From CADEED01 sp035765415 (GTDB lineage Bacteria > Pseudomonadota > Gammaproteobacteria > Steroidobacterales > Steroidobacteraceae): 64,000 nucleotides of DNA. Below are positions 1 to 8,860 of this stretch, in pieces (position 1 is the first letter of the stretch; each line of letters opens with the position of its first letter). The DNA lies in assembly GCA_035765415.1 (NCBI GenBank), contig DASTXR010000054.1, positions 1 to 64,000 on the forward strand, in the 5' to 3' direction. The position numbers were made by a program, and so were the translations under genes. The notes beneath the pieces are model-generated. The model did not search any database. It had not been told where the DNA came from and saw nothing but the letters and a program-made list of their open reading frames with translations.

Positions 1-69
1 CATGGGCGCGGTCCAGGACTATCTTGGGTGCCAGATTGCGCCCCCGGTCCTTAACCGAGCCTGAATCGC

Positions 70-2292
70 CTACCAGGACGTGCGCAGCGGAAGATTGCGC
101 AGGCGTTTGCCGGTGGCCGCGAAGATGGCGTTGGCCAGCGCAGGCGCGGCGCTCGGAATGCCCATCTCGCCGGCGCCGGACGGCGGCATCGTCGACGGCA
201 GCACGTAGGTTTCCACGCGCGGGGCTTCGGCCATGCGCAACAGTGGATAGCCGTCGAAGTTCGATTGCTGGACGCGGCCGTGGGCCACCGTGATCTCGAG
301 CCCGATGGCGGTCGAAAGCCCATCGACGGTGGCGCCCATGAGCTGCGCCTCGACGCCGGCGGGGTTCACGATCTGCCCCACGTCCGCCACGCAGATGCAG
401 CGCTCGATGCGCCAGTCGTCGCCCGTGGCCTGCACTTCGATGGCGTGCGCCGCGTAACCACCGAAAGTGAAATGACACGCGAGACCGATGCCGCGGCCCT
501 TGGGAAGCTTGCGGCCATAGTCGATGCGTTTCGCGGCTTCGCGCATCACCGCCGCAAGCCGGCCGGTGCTGAAAATCGGCCCGCCGTGTTCCTCGTATTT
601 CAGATCACGCGGCTCGCCTAACATCTCGAGCCGCAGCTCGAGCGGATCGCGGCCGAGCGCCGCCGCCACCTCGTCCACGAAACTCTGCGTCGCGAAGGCA
701 GAGAAGGTGTGCAGCGGCGCGCGCCACCATCCGCGCGCCAGGCCGAAGTCCACGTTCACGAACTCGGAGAGGTAGTTGGGCACGCAGGCCGCCGGAAAAC
801 CGTCGATGTCTAGCGTGCCCACCCAGTCGGGGGCGTCGTCCATGTCCGTGCGAAATTTTCGCGACGTGGCCGCCACGCGATGCGACCACCCCGTGACCTT
901 GCCGTCTTTGTCAGCCGCGGCGCGCAGGCGTTGCACGCCGAAAGGCCGGAAGAAATCGTTCTGCAAATCGTCGTCGCGCGTCCACAGCAGCTTGACCGGC
1001 TGATCCACCGCCTGCGCCACCAGCACCGCTTCGGCGACGAAGTCGTTCGAGAGCCGGCGGCCAAAGCCACCGCCCGAGCGCGGCAGCTCGATGTCGATGG
1101 AGAGGCGCGGGATGCCCGTCATCGCGTTGATCAGGCGCGACGCGCCACCCGGGCTCTGCAGCGAGGCGATGAGCTTCACGCGACTGCGCTGCAAGTGGAT
1201 CGTCGCGCCCGGCGGCTCCATCGTGCAGTGCGCGAGGAACGGCACCTTGTATTCCGCTTCGATTTTTTTTGCCGCGCCGGCCCACGCGGCTTGCATGTCG
1301 CCGTCGCTGCGCCCTTTCTGGATGTTCGCGTCGCCCGCCACCGCCATGCGGCAGCGGGCTTCGAGCTCCTTCGTGGAGTCCGCGGCCCACGGTCCCGGCG
1401 TCCACTCTATCTTCAGGGCCTTGCGCGCTTGCATGGCGGCCCAGGTGTTGTCCGCCACCACGGCAACACCGGCCGCCAGGTTGCGCGAGAGCGCGCCGGC
1501 CGGCGGCGGCGTGATGGGCACCACGGCGCGCACGCCGCGCACGTTCCTCGCGGCGGTGTCATCGAACGATCTCAGCGTGCCCTCGAAGTATGGGCATCGG
1601 GCAATCACCGCATACAACATGCCCGGGATCTGCGCATCGATGCCATACCTGGCCCTGCCGGAGACGATGTCCGCGCAATCCACCGTCTTCGCCGGCTTGC
1701 CGATGATGCGAAAGTCCGCCGGCTTCTTGAGCTCGAAGGGTCCATCCGGCAATGGCCTGCGCGCCGCGGTCGCCGCCAGCGAACCGTAGGTGGCCGTGCG
1801 GCCATCGGGATGAGAGACGGCCGCATCGCGCGCCTTCAGAATCTTCGCATCGGCTTTCCAGCGCTCCGCCGCCGACGCGACTAACAACTCGCGGATCTGC
1901 GCGCCGGCCTGGCGCAGCTCCGTCCACCCATCGGGGATGCTGGTGCTGCCGCCCGCGCCCTGCGGGCCGTAGGCGGCCTTGAGCCCGTCCGGCTCCTGGC
2001 CCGAGAGGCCATAAGGGAGCTGTCTCACCTTCACCTGGTCCCAGCGCACCTCGAGCTCTTCGGCGATGAGCATGGGCAGCGAGGTGACCACGCCCTGGCC
2101 GATCTCGCAGCCGCGCGCGCCGATCTCGATGGTGTTGTCGGCGTGGATGCGGACGAACATGCCGAGCGGGAAGTAGCGCGGGTCGGGGCTCTCGCCTGCG
2201 GCGTGCGCGAGTTCCGGCAACGCGATCGCCGCCATCAGGCCGCCGCCGCTCAAGAGGCTGATCTCGAGGAATTGGCGCCGGGAGTGCGTCAT
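70..2292 (-). CDS. Xanthine dehydrogenase-family molybdopterin-binding subunit (isoquinoline/aldehyde oxidoreductase beta type)
   Basis: Large catalytic subunit (740 aa) of an exported molybdenum hydroxylase of the IorB type, which hydroxylates N-heterocycles or aldehydes with electrons passing to a small [2Fe-2S] subunit and then the respiratory chain. The N-terminus carries a twin-arginine signal (SRRQFLEISLLSGGG) ending near residue 31. The molybdopterin loop GGGFGRR lies near residue 407 and the C-terminal GAGEMG, holding the expected catalytic Glu, near residue 707. Length is normal for the family. No small subunit lies next to it; bases 1-69 downstream hold no gene. The only [2Fe-2S] subunit in view is at 5885-6337, beside a second large subunit. 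Substrate cannot be read from the sequence. Confidence 0.93.
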   Translation of the reverse strand: MTHSRRQFLEISLLSGGGLMAAIALPELAHAAGESPDPRYFPLGMFVRIHADNTIEIGARGCEIGQGVVTSLPMLIAEELEVRWDQVKVRQLPYGLSGQEPDGLKAAYGPQGAGGSTSIPDGWTELRQAGAQIRELLVASAAERWKADAKILKARDAAVSHPDGRTATYGSLAATAARRPLPDGPFELKKPADFRIIGKPAKTVDCADIVSGRARYGIDAQIPGMLYAVIARCPYFEGTLRSFDDTAARNVRGVRAVVPITPPPAGALSRNLAAGVAVVADNTWAAMQARKALKIEWTPGPWAADSTKELEARCRMAVAGDANIQKGRSDGDMQAAWAGAAKKIEAEYKVPFLAHCTMEPPGATIHLQRSRVKLIASLQSPGGASRLINAMTGIPRLSIDIELPRSGGGFGRRLSNDFVAEAVLVAQAVDQPVKLLWTRDDDLQNDFFRPFGVQRLRAAADKDGKVTGWSHRVAATSRKFRTDMDDAPDWVGTLDIDGFPAACVPNYLSEFVNVDFGLARGWWRAPLHTFSAFATQSFVDEVAAALGRDPLELRLEMLGEPRDLKYEEHGGPIFSTGRLAAVMREAAKRIDYGRKLPKGRGIGLACHFTFGGYAAHAIEVQATGDDWRIERCICVADVGQIVNPAGVEAQLMGATVDGLSTAIGLEITVAHGRVQQSNFDGYPLLRMAEAPRVETYVLPSTMPPSGAGEMGIPSAAPALANAIFAATGKRLRNLPLRTSW

Positions 2293-2355
2293 GCGGGGTA
2301 TTCAAACACCGTTAGTGCGTCGCGGTCACTCAGTCCGGCGCACCGAGGCGTCGTC

Positions 2356-2382
2356 TTGTCACCTCCTTTGCTTGTGTAGACT
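2356..2382 (+). promoter_or_regulatory. Candidate promoter of the permease gene, leaderless type
   Basis: TTGTCA at 2356-2361 and TAGACT at 2377-2382, 15 bases apart, with the GTG start only 6 bases after the second hexamer. No Shine-Dalgarno is present, so transcription would start at or next to the start codon. Confidence 0.4.
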
Positions 2383-2388
2383 CCGGCG

Positions 2389-3693
2389 GTGCCCGCGCCA
2401 CAACCCAACAACACCGATGACCGCTTGCTGCGCGGCATCGGCCGCTGGGCGCTGACGGCATTCGCCATCAACCTCACGGTGGGCTCGGGCATCCTCGGCC
2501 TGCCCGCCAAGATCCAGGCGCTGGTGGGTAATTACAGCGTGCTCGTCATCATCGCCTGCGGCTTGTTGATGGCGTTGATAGCCCTGTGTTTCGCCGAAGT
2601 GGGCAGCCGGTTCGATCGCACCGGCGGACCGCAGAACTATGCGTCGCAGGCGCTGGGCTCGACGGTGGGTTTCACCGTCGGCTGGCTGCTGTGGATCTCG
2701 CGCATCGGCTCCTGCGCGGCGGTGTCGAACCTGGCCGTGGATTACGGCAAGGTCCTGTGGCCGCAGTTGGCGCATCCGGGCATCCGCGCTCTCAGCATCA
2801 CGCTGCTCGTGCTGGCCTATACGTGGATCAACATCCGCGGCATCCGCCAGACCGCCGCGGTCAACACCACGTTCACCATGCTCAAGATCGTGCCGCTGGT
2901 GGCGTTCGTGGCGTTCGGCCTGTTCTTTGTCGATCCCCAGGCGATGCGGCTCGATGCACTGCCTGCCACGCCTGATCTATCTACCGCGATCCTGCTCGCG
3001 GCTTATGCCTTCGTCGGGTTCGACGGCACGACGGTGCTGGCGGGGGAAGTCCGCGACCCGCGCCGCTCGGTGCCATTCGCCATCCTCTTTTCCATCGCCT
3101 GCGTCATCGTGCTGTACACGCTGATCCAGGTGGTTTGCGTGGGTACGCTGCCGAACCTCGCGGCGTCGGAGCGCCCGCTCGCCGACGTGGCCTTGCTGCT
3201 GGCAGGCCCCCTGGGCGCAATCGCGATTGCGGTCGTCGCCGTCATTTCATGCGCCGGCGTGTTCGGCGCCTCGATGACGCCCGGGACGCGGCTGCTCTAC
3301 TCCATGGCCGATCACCGCCAGCTGCCGGACCCGCTGGCGTTCGTGCACGAGGGATTCCGCACGCCGGTCATCGCCATTCTCGTCACGGCGGTTTCCATTC
3401 TCGTGCTCGCGATCTCGGGTTCGTTCATCTACCTGGTGAAAGTCACGCTGATCGCGCGGCTGTCGATCTACGCGATCACCTGCGTCACGTTGCCTATCTT
3501 CCGCCGCAAGCCGGATGCCCCGGCGGCGCAGTTCACGCTGCCGGGCGGCAATTTCGTGGCGATAGCGTCCGCCATCCTGTGCGTGGCGTTCCTCGCCAAC
3601 AGTTCGATGCGCGAGCTGATGGATGTAGGGCTCGCGACGGTGGCGGGGCTCGCGATCTACCTGATAACGCGGCGCGCTTACTCGCTGCACTAA
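2389..3693 (+). CDS. APC-superfamily amino-acid permease
   Basis: Inner-membrane amino-acid/polyamine/organocation transporter of 434 aa. The first helix carries the family's glycine-rich stretch VGSGILGLP near residue 30, and about twelve hydrophobic segments follow, as expected for the fold. The start is GTG with no Shine-Dalgarno. A promoter-like pair ends 6 bases upstream, so the transcript may be leaderless. It sits between two molybdenum hydroxylase genes on the opposite strand and its stop interlocks with the second one (shared CTAA at 3690-3693). The context suggests uptake of an amino acid or nitrogen heterocycle precursor, but that is inference. Substrate unknown. Confidence 0.88.
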   Translation: MPAPQPNNTDDRLLRGIGRWALTAFAINLTVGSGILGLPAKIQALVGNYSVLVIIACGLLMALIALCFAEVGSRFDRTGGPQNYASQALGSTVGFTVGWLLWISRIGSCAAVSNLAVDYGKVLWPQLAHPGIRALSITLLVLAYTWINIRGIRQTAAVNTTFTMLKIVPLVAFVAFGLFFVDPQAMRLDALPATPDLSTAILLAAYAFVGFDGTTVLAGEVRDPRRSVPFAILFSIACVIVLYTLIQVVCVGTLPNLAASERPLADVALLLAGPLGAIAIAVVAVISCAGVFGASMTPGTRLLYSMADHRQLPDPLAFVHEGFRTPVIAILVTAVSILVLAISGSFIYLVKVTLIARLSIYAITCVTLPIFRRKPDAPAAQFTLPGGNFVAIASAILCVAFLANSSMRELMDVGLATVAGLAIYLITRRAYSLH

Positions 3694-5888
3694 CCAGCCA
3701 GCTTCGCGCCTTCGATCGGCAGCTTCCGCAAGCGTTTGCCCGTCGCCGCGAAGATGGCATTCAACACGGCCGGCGCGCCCACCGGGGTCGACACCTCGCC
3801 GATTCCCCATGGCCGCTCCGCATCTCCGCCCACGAAGTGCACGTCGATCTGCGGGCACTCGTTCATCCTCATCAGCTTGTTCTGGTGGAAGTTGGCGTGC
3901 ACCAGGCGCCCGTTCTCGATGGGCGCTCCACCATAGAGCAGGCCGGTGAGGCCCCAGACGATGCCGCCTTCGATCTGGTTGGCGGCGCTGGAAGGGTTGA
4001 CGAGCCTTCCGCAGTCGACGGCCACCGTCACGCGGTTGATCTTGAGCTTGCCCTCTTTCACCGTGATCTCCGCGATGCACGCGACGCAGGTGTTGCCGTA
4101 GGGACTCAGGCAGATGCCTCGCGCGCGGCCCGGCTCGAGCTTCTGAGCCCAGTTCGCCTTGTCCGCCGCCAGCAGCAGCACGCGCCGCATGCGGTCGCTG
4201 GAGAGCGTGAGGTTCGGATCGATGTAGACGTCGCGGCCCGGCTTCAGCAGCGACAATCGAAACGCCAGCGGATCCTGCTTGAGCTCGGCCGCAATCTCGT
4301 CGATGAAACATTCGCTGAGCGCCCTGCCGTGTACGACCACGCCGCGCCAGGCGGACGAGTGCGCAAGTTCGTATTGGATGATGTCTTCGAGGTCGTAGCG
4401 AATGTTCGGAATGTCATAGGCCATGGCCGGCATCGACGGATCGATGGTGGGCTGGCTCCAGTTGTAGGTCTTCAGCTCCTTCTCGTACCAGGCGTAGAGT
4501 TTGCCCTGCGCGTCGAGCGCGGCCTGGTATTCCATGTGTTGAAACAGGTGCACGAGGTTGCAGGTCTGGTCGTCTTCGCGCGTCCACATCATTTTCACCG
4601 GCACGTTCCCCAACTCGCGCGAGATGAACGCGGCTTCCACCGCCATGTCCGGATACGCGCGGCGGCCAAATCCGCCGCCCGAGGGCATGAGATGCACCTT
4701 GATCTTCTCCGCCGGTAGTTTGAGCAGGTCCCTGACCGAATTGGATATGAGGTTGGGCACCTGCGAGCCGCACCAGATCTCGCATTCGTCCGGCTGCGCG
4801 AACGCCGTGCAGTTGAGCGGCTCCATGCAGGAGTGGAGCTGGTGCGGATAGACGTACGACGCGCGCAACGTCTTGCGCACCTTGCTCAGGTCCGCGACCG
4901 CGTTCTCGTCGCCGATGAACCCCGTGGGATCGGTGCGATGCAGCGCATGTTCCTGCGCAATGATCTCGAAGTCGGCGGTGCTGAGCCCCGCATTGGGGCC
5001 TTCGTCCCATTCGATCTCGAGCAGGTCGCGCGCCTTGCGCGCGGTCCAGAAGCTGTTGGCGACCACGGCCACGCCATCGCGAATGTCGTGCGGCATCCAG
5101 GGCGTGTGCTGCGGGCCGGCAATCGGCGTGGTCGCGAAGATCTTGTGCACGCCCCTGGTCTTTCGCGCACGCGTGGCGTCGAAGCGCTTCAGCTTTCCCT
5201 TGTACACGGGACAGCGCGCGATCAGCGCGTACAACATGCCGGGTATCTGCGTGTCCAGGCCGTACTTCACCCGGCCCGTCACGATGTCGGGAATCAGCTT
5301 GGTGTGAACGGGCTTGCCGATGAGCTGCTGTTCCTTCGTATCCTTGAGCTTCACATCGGCGGGCACCGGCAATCGCGCCGCGGCCGTGGCCAGTTCGCCG
5401 AACGACAGCCGCCGGTTCGAAGCCGCGTGTGTGACACCGTGGTTTTCCGCGGCGCAACTATCTACCGGCACGTTCCACTGCAGCGCCGCCGCCGCGACCA
5501 GCATCTGCCTCGCCGTCGCGCCGGCCTTGCGCAGCAGATCGTATTGATAGGTGATCGAGCAGCTTCCGCCCGTGCCATGACCACCGTTGCGGTCGTTTTC
5601 CCAGCGCGCCATGTCCGCGAGCGGAAATTCCAGTTTCACGCGCGACCAGTCGGCGCCGAGCTCTTCGCAGAGCATTTGCGCGCCGGCCGTGGCCAGCCCC
5701 TGCCCCATTTCATGTTTGACCACGAGGAACAGCACATCACCCGTCGGGGTGATGCGCAGGAAGTCTCCCATTTCCGTGGCGAGCCCATCCCCGGGTTTGG
5801 CAACCGCGATCTGCGCGCCCATTGCGCGGAAGCACAGTGTCAGCCCGCCGACGAGCGCCGAGTCGCGCAGGAATTCACGCCGCTTCAT
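3690..5888 (-). CDS. Xanthine dehydrogenase-family molybdopterin-binding subunit, second copy
   Basis: Second IorB-type catalytic subunit (732 aa). A Tat signal (KRREFLRDSALVGG) directs the folded cofactor-loaded protein across the inner membrane. GGGFGRR is near residue 405 and the conserved Glu is in GIGE near residue 695. Its start overlaps the stop of the [2Fe-2S] subunit gene by 4 bases (ATGA), the usual IorA-IorB arrangement, so this copy has an obvious partner. It resembles the 70-2292 product in domain plan and in the C-terminal stretch NAIFAATGKRLR, so the two are paralogues. Electron acceptor and substrate are not visible. Confidence 0.94.
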   Translation of the reverse strand: MKRREFLRDSALVGGLTLCFRAMGAQIAVAKPGDGLATEMGDFLRITPTGDVLFLVVKHEMGQGLATAGAQMLCEELGADWSRVKLEFPLADMARWENDRNGGHGTGGSCSITYQYDLLRKAGATARQMLVAAAALQWNVPVDSCAAENHGVTHAASNRRLSFGELATAAARLPVPADVKLKDTKEQQLIGKPVHTKLIPDIVTGRVKYGLDTQIPGMLYALIARCPVYKGKLKRFDATRARKTRGVHKIFATTPIAGPQHTPWMPHDIRDGVAVVANSFWTARKARDLLEIEWDEGPNAGLSTADFEIIAQEHALHRTDPTGFIGDENAVADLSKVRKTLRASYVYPHQLHSCMEPLNCTAFAQPDECEIWCGSQVPNLISNSVRDLLKLPAEKIKVHLMPSGGGFGRRAYPDMAVEAAFISRELGNVPVKMMWTREDDQTCNLVHLFQHMEYQAALDAQGKLYAWYEKELKTYNWSQPTIDPSMPAMAYDIPNIRYDLEDIIQYELAHSSAWRGVVVHGRALSECFIDEIAAELKQDPLAFRLSLLKPGRDVYIDPNLTLSSDRMRRVLLLAADKANWAQKLEPGRARGICLSPYGNTCVACIAEITVKEGKLKINRVTVAVDCGRLVNPSSAANQIEGGIVWGLTGLLYGGAPIENGRLVHANFHQNKLMRMNECPQIDVHFVGGDAERPWGIGEVSTPVGAPAVLNAIFAATGKRLRKLPIEGAKLAG

Positions 5889-6337
5889 GTGCTGGCCTTG
5901 CGGATGGCGCGACGAATGCGCTGATACGTTCCGCAGCGGCAGAGGTTGCCGGACATGGCCTCGTCGATCTCGGCGTCGGTCGGCGCCGGCTTCTCACGCA
6001 ACAGCGAAGCCGCCTGCATGAGCTGCCCCGACTGGCAGTAGCCGCATTGCGGCACGTCACCCTCTTCCCAGGCTTTCTGCAGCGGATGCTGGCCGTCGGG
6101 CGAAAGGCCCTCGATGGTGGTGATCGGCTTGCCGGCCACCGCCGACACCGGCACCGAGCACGAACGCACCGCGGTTCCGTCGAGGTGCACGGTACAAGCG
6201 CCGCAGAGCCCGAGCCCGCAGCCGAACTTCGTACCCGTCAGCCCGATAAAGTCGCGGATGACCCACAACAGGGGCATGGTGGGGTCGTCCACTTCCACGG
6301 CGTGCCGTGTGCCGTTTACGGTCAGTTGATATTTCAC
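5885..6337 (-). CDS. [2Fe-2S]-binding small subunit of the molybdenum hydroxylase (IorA type)
   Basis: A 150-aa electron-transfer subunit with two [2Fe-2S] clusters. The plant-ferredoxin-like cluster uses CGLGLCGAC at about residues 38-46 plus a later Cys. The helical domain cluster uses CGYCQSG near 93-99 and CRCG near 133. It lacks its own signal and is expected to be co-exported with the Tat-bearing large subunit. The start is GTG (6337), chosen because translation from here gives the canonical KYQLTVNG beginning. It overlaps the next gene by 4 bases. It is divergent from the AraC-type gene at 6409. Confidence 0.95.
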   Translation of the reverse strand: MKYQLTVNGTRHAVEVDDPTMPLLWVIRDFIGLTGTKFGCGLGLCGACTVHLDGTAVRSCSVPVSAVAGKPITTIEGLSPDGQHPLQKAWEEGDVPQCGYCQSGQLMQAASLLREKPAPTDAEIDEAMSGNLCRCGTYQRIRRAIRKAST

Positions 6338-6408
6338 CGCCGTAGGATTTCGTTCCGGATCGCGGCTGTCTTGTAAAAATTCGGCAGCGGCGCTGTTACG
6401 ATCGGCGC

Positions 6409-7284
6409 GTGCAACCCACCCTCGCCACCGCCGACATGCGTTACTGGCGTGTTGCTCCGGATCCGCGCCTGCGCGAACAGGTGCTGTGTTACTGGATGGT
6501 GGAGGAGGTCCCCGACAGGCCGCCCGAGCCGCGCTTTGCGCATGGCGAAGACCTGCTGCTTCCCGATGGCTTTTCGGAAATCGTGTTCAATCGCGGCACG
6601 CAGGGTTTTGAACGCTGGCAACTCGGTGAGCGCGGGAACAGCGAACACATGCTCGGCAGCTACATCATCGGCGGCCGCTCACATTCGGTGGGCACGCACA
6701 CCTCGGGGCCGCTTACGCTCGCGGGCGTGAAGCTCGATCCCCGGTTCCTGCGCGACATCATCGGTGTGCCCCTGCACGAGTTTCGCGATTCCACGTTGTC
6801 GCTGCGCGATCTCGGGTCGCGCGGCCTCGGGGAGCTCGAGCAGAAAATCGCGCAAGCCTCGGGCGTGCCGGCCATCGCCGCGTTGCTGGACGGATTTCTG
6901 CTGGCCGAAATGCGGCGCGCGCGACGGCAGGCTTCCGCCGCCGATGCGCTGCTGCGCAGGATTCATCGGGATCGCGGCTCCACGCCCATCATGCGCTGGG
7001 CGCGCAACGCCTGCGTGGATGCGCGCAGCCTGGAGCGCAACTTCTGCGCCGCCACCGGCATGACGCCGAAACAATATGCGCGAGTGATCCGCTTCAAGCG
7101 CGCCTATCGATGCTTGTTAGAGCCGGCGCACCGCCCGCTGGCCACCGCGCTCGAGGGCTTCTACGACCAGTCGCATTTCAACCGCGAGTTCCGCTTCTTC
7201 ACGGGGGTCGCGCCGGGCGCGCGGCTCGCCGGTTCGATGCTGCACACCAGCGTGACCGACCATCTGCTGCAGGCCGAGCTCTAG
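6409..7284 (+). CDS. AraC-family transcriptional regulator
   Basis: A 291-aa DNA-binding regulator with an N-terminal sensing region of the DUF6597/AraC_binding kind and a C-terminal double helix-turn-helix at about residues 200-280, including RVIRFKRAYR and the second-helix signature FYDQSHFNREFRFFTG. It is divergent from the [2Fe-2S]/molybdenum hydroxylase operon, so regulation of that operon is a natural guess. The start is GTG with no Shine-Dalgarno. TACGAT (6397-6402) sits 6 bases before it, fitting a leaderless mRNA. Its stop interlocks with the convergent lipoprotein gene (CTAG at 7281-7284). The inducer is unknown. Confidence 0.88.
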   Translation: MQPTLATADMRYWRVAPDPRLREQVLCYWMVEEVPDRPPEPRFAHGEDLLLPDGFSEIVFNRGTQGFERWQLGERGNSEHMLGSYIIGGRSHSVGTHTSGPLTLAGVKLDPRFLRDIIGVPLHEFRDSTLSLRDLGSRGLGELEQKIAQASGVPAIAALLDGFLLAEMRRARRQASAADALLRRIHRDRGSTPIMRWARNACVDARSLERNFCAATGMTPKQYARVIRFKRAYRCLLEPAHRPLATALEGFYDQSHFNREFRFFTGVAPGARLAGSMLHTSVTDHLLQAEL

Positions 7285-7967
7285 TTGCTCGAAATCGCCT
7301 CGTTGGAATCGCATTCACCTTCCATGTTGCCGCCGCGGCACGGGATGTCGAACGTGCCCTGGAGGCTGAATGCCGCGCCCTCTTCGCCCGCTTCCTTGCC
7401 CTGGATCTGGAAGCTGCCGCGCACGCCGTAAGAATCGAACCCGGTGATCTGCAGCGTACCGCTCACGGGCTCGAAGCTTCGCTCACCCACGCTGATGTTT
7501 TCCGCCTGGAACTGCCCCGGCAACGGACGGCCTGAACTCTTGCCCACGATCCGGTATTCGCCCGCGACCAGCGGCACGTCCGCCTCGCCGGACGTAGGCG
7601 CGGAGAGGGAAACGGAAACCTTCGGCGATGCGTCGGTGCTGCACTGGATGGCGAGCGGCACGGGCACGCTGCGCTTCAGCAGCAGCTGCTTCTCTTCTTC
7701 ATCCGCCCAGTAGATCGAGCGCGCGCTGCTCGGGCTCACGCGGGACGCCTTGTCCCAGTAGGTAGTCCAGTCCTCCGATTCGGGCTCGGACATGCTGATC
7801 TCGCAGGCCTCGATCATCGTGCTTGCGCCGGAGGATTCTTCCTCCGCTGCCGATTCGGTCTCCGCCGTTTCGGCTTCGGCCACCTGCTCGGGTGCCGGCT
7901 TGGGCTTGCAGGCGAAAAGCATGCTGGTAACCACAATCAACAGGCTGGCGCGAAGGAGCGTAGGCAT
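7281..7967 (-). CDS. Acidic lipoprotein of unknown function
   Basis: A 228-aa protein with a lipoprotein signal (LLIVVTSMLFAC, Cys near residue 20), then a low-complexity linker rich in Glu, Ala and Ser (AEAETAETESAAEEESSG). The globular part has the look of a secreted beta-rich domain and four Cys residues that could form disulphides. The ATG at 7967 is chosen because it starts immediately before the signal; the frame stays open much further upstream but that part is antisense to the LytTR gene. I do not recognise a family. It may be periplasmic and sensed by the neighbouring two-component system, which is speculation. Confidence 0.72.
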   Translation of the reverse strand: MPTLLRASLLIVVTSMLFACKPKPAPEQVAEAETAETESAAEEESSGASTMIEACEISMSEPESEDWTTYWDKASRVSPSSARSIYWADEEEKQLLLKRSVPVPLAIQCSTDASPKVSVSLSAPTSGEADVPLVAGEYRIVGKSSGRPLPGQFQAENISVGERSFEPVSGTLQITGFDSYGVRGSFQIQGKEAGEEGAAFSLQGTFDIPCRGGNMEGECDSNEAISSN

Positions 7968-8044
7968 GGGACTTCCGGTTTGAGCTTGGCGTCGCGCACG
8001 ATCATACCCGCCGCCCCCCGTGCGCCCAAATCGCCGCGTTATTG

Positions 8045-8860
8045 TCAGGTATGGCCGTTCAGGCGCAGCAGGCGATGAACGTCGGCGGCGAAGGCGCGGC
8101 CCACGCTGAATGCGCGGGCGTCTTCGCGCATGATGAAAACCAGGTGGCTGTCGGCGTCGCGTTCGATGCGATCCACGAAAGCCAGGTTGAGGATGGCGAA
8201 CCGGTTGACGCGCACGAATTGCTCCGGATCGAGCACCCCGACGAGGCCCTGCAGCGTGCCGCGCATGATGGCGGGCGATGCACTGCCCTGCTCCACCACG
8301 CGAACATAGTTGCCTTCCGATTCCAGGCTGACCATGTTGCGGCACTCGACGATGCGATAGGCGCCGTCGCGCTCGCCCACCAGTCGCTCCGTGTATCCGT
8401 GCGTCCGCATCGACAGCAGCGATTGCTCGAGCGGAATGATGGTCTCGCGCACCGCGGACTGGATCTCGCTGGCCATGCCGCCACGAAGCTGGCGCCGCAC
8501 GCGCTCCAGCGACTCGCGAAAACGGTCTTCGCGCACCGGCTTCAGAAGATAGTCGACCGCGCGGCGATCGAAGGCGCGCACGGCGTACTTGTCGTGCGCC
8601 GTCACGAACACCAGGTTTGGCACCGCCGAACACGCCACGCCATCCAGCACCTGGAAGCCGGTGTGCGCGCCCAGTTGAATGTCGAGCAGCAGCAGGTCGA
8701 TGGATGAAGTGCGCAGCGCGCGCGAGGCCTCGGACGCCGTGGCGCACTCGCCCACAACGCGAATGTCGGGAATCCGTGCGCACAACGTGCGCAGCCACTG
8801 GCGCGCCGGCGACTCGTCGTCGACGATGAGCGTGCGAATGGCCGCCTGCTCCACGTTCAT
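8045..8860 (-). CDS. LytTR-family response regulator
   Basis: A 271-aa response regulator. The receiver domain has the acidic pocket Asp14-Asp15, the phospho-acceptor Asp60 in LLLLDIQLG and the conserved Lys in YLLKP near residue 110. The C-terminal LytTR DNA-binding domain covers about residues 165-265 (SLESEGNYVRVVEQ, FVRVNRFAILNLAFVD). It overlaps the sensor kinase gene by 4 bases (8857-8860) and is surely its partner. LytTR regulators bind paired imperfect direct repeats; I did not find a convincing pair by eye. The TonB receptor upstream of the kinase on the other strand is a possible target. Confidence 0.95.
   Translation of the reverse strand: MNVEQAAIRTLIVDDESPARQWLRTLCARIPDIRVVGECATASEASRALRTSSIDLLLLDIQLGAHTGFQVLDGVACSAVPNLVFVTAHDKYAVRAFDRRAVDYLLKPVREDRFRESLERVRRQLRGGMASEIQSAVRETIIPLEQSLLSMRTHGYTERLVGERDGAYRIVECRNMVSLESEGNYVRVVEQGSASPAIMRGTLQGLVGVLDPEQFVRVNRFAILNLAFVDRIERDADSHLVFIMREDARAFSVGRAFAADVHRLLRLNGHT

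Noticed and set aside
880..1884. Long open frame of 334 codons opposite the first molybdenum hydroxylase gene
   Set aside because: Arg/His/Ala-rich composition and no recognisable domain; it mirrors the codon pattern of the real gene on the other strand.
3135..4718. 527-codon frame spanning the end of the permease and the second hydroxylase gene
   Set aside because: It runs across two real genes in shadow frames and has the low-complexity composition of GC-rich antisense frames.
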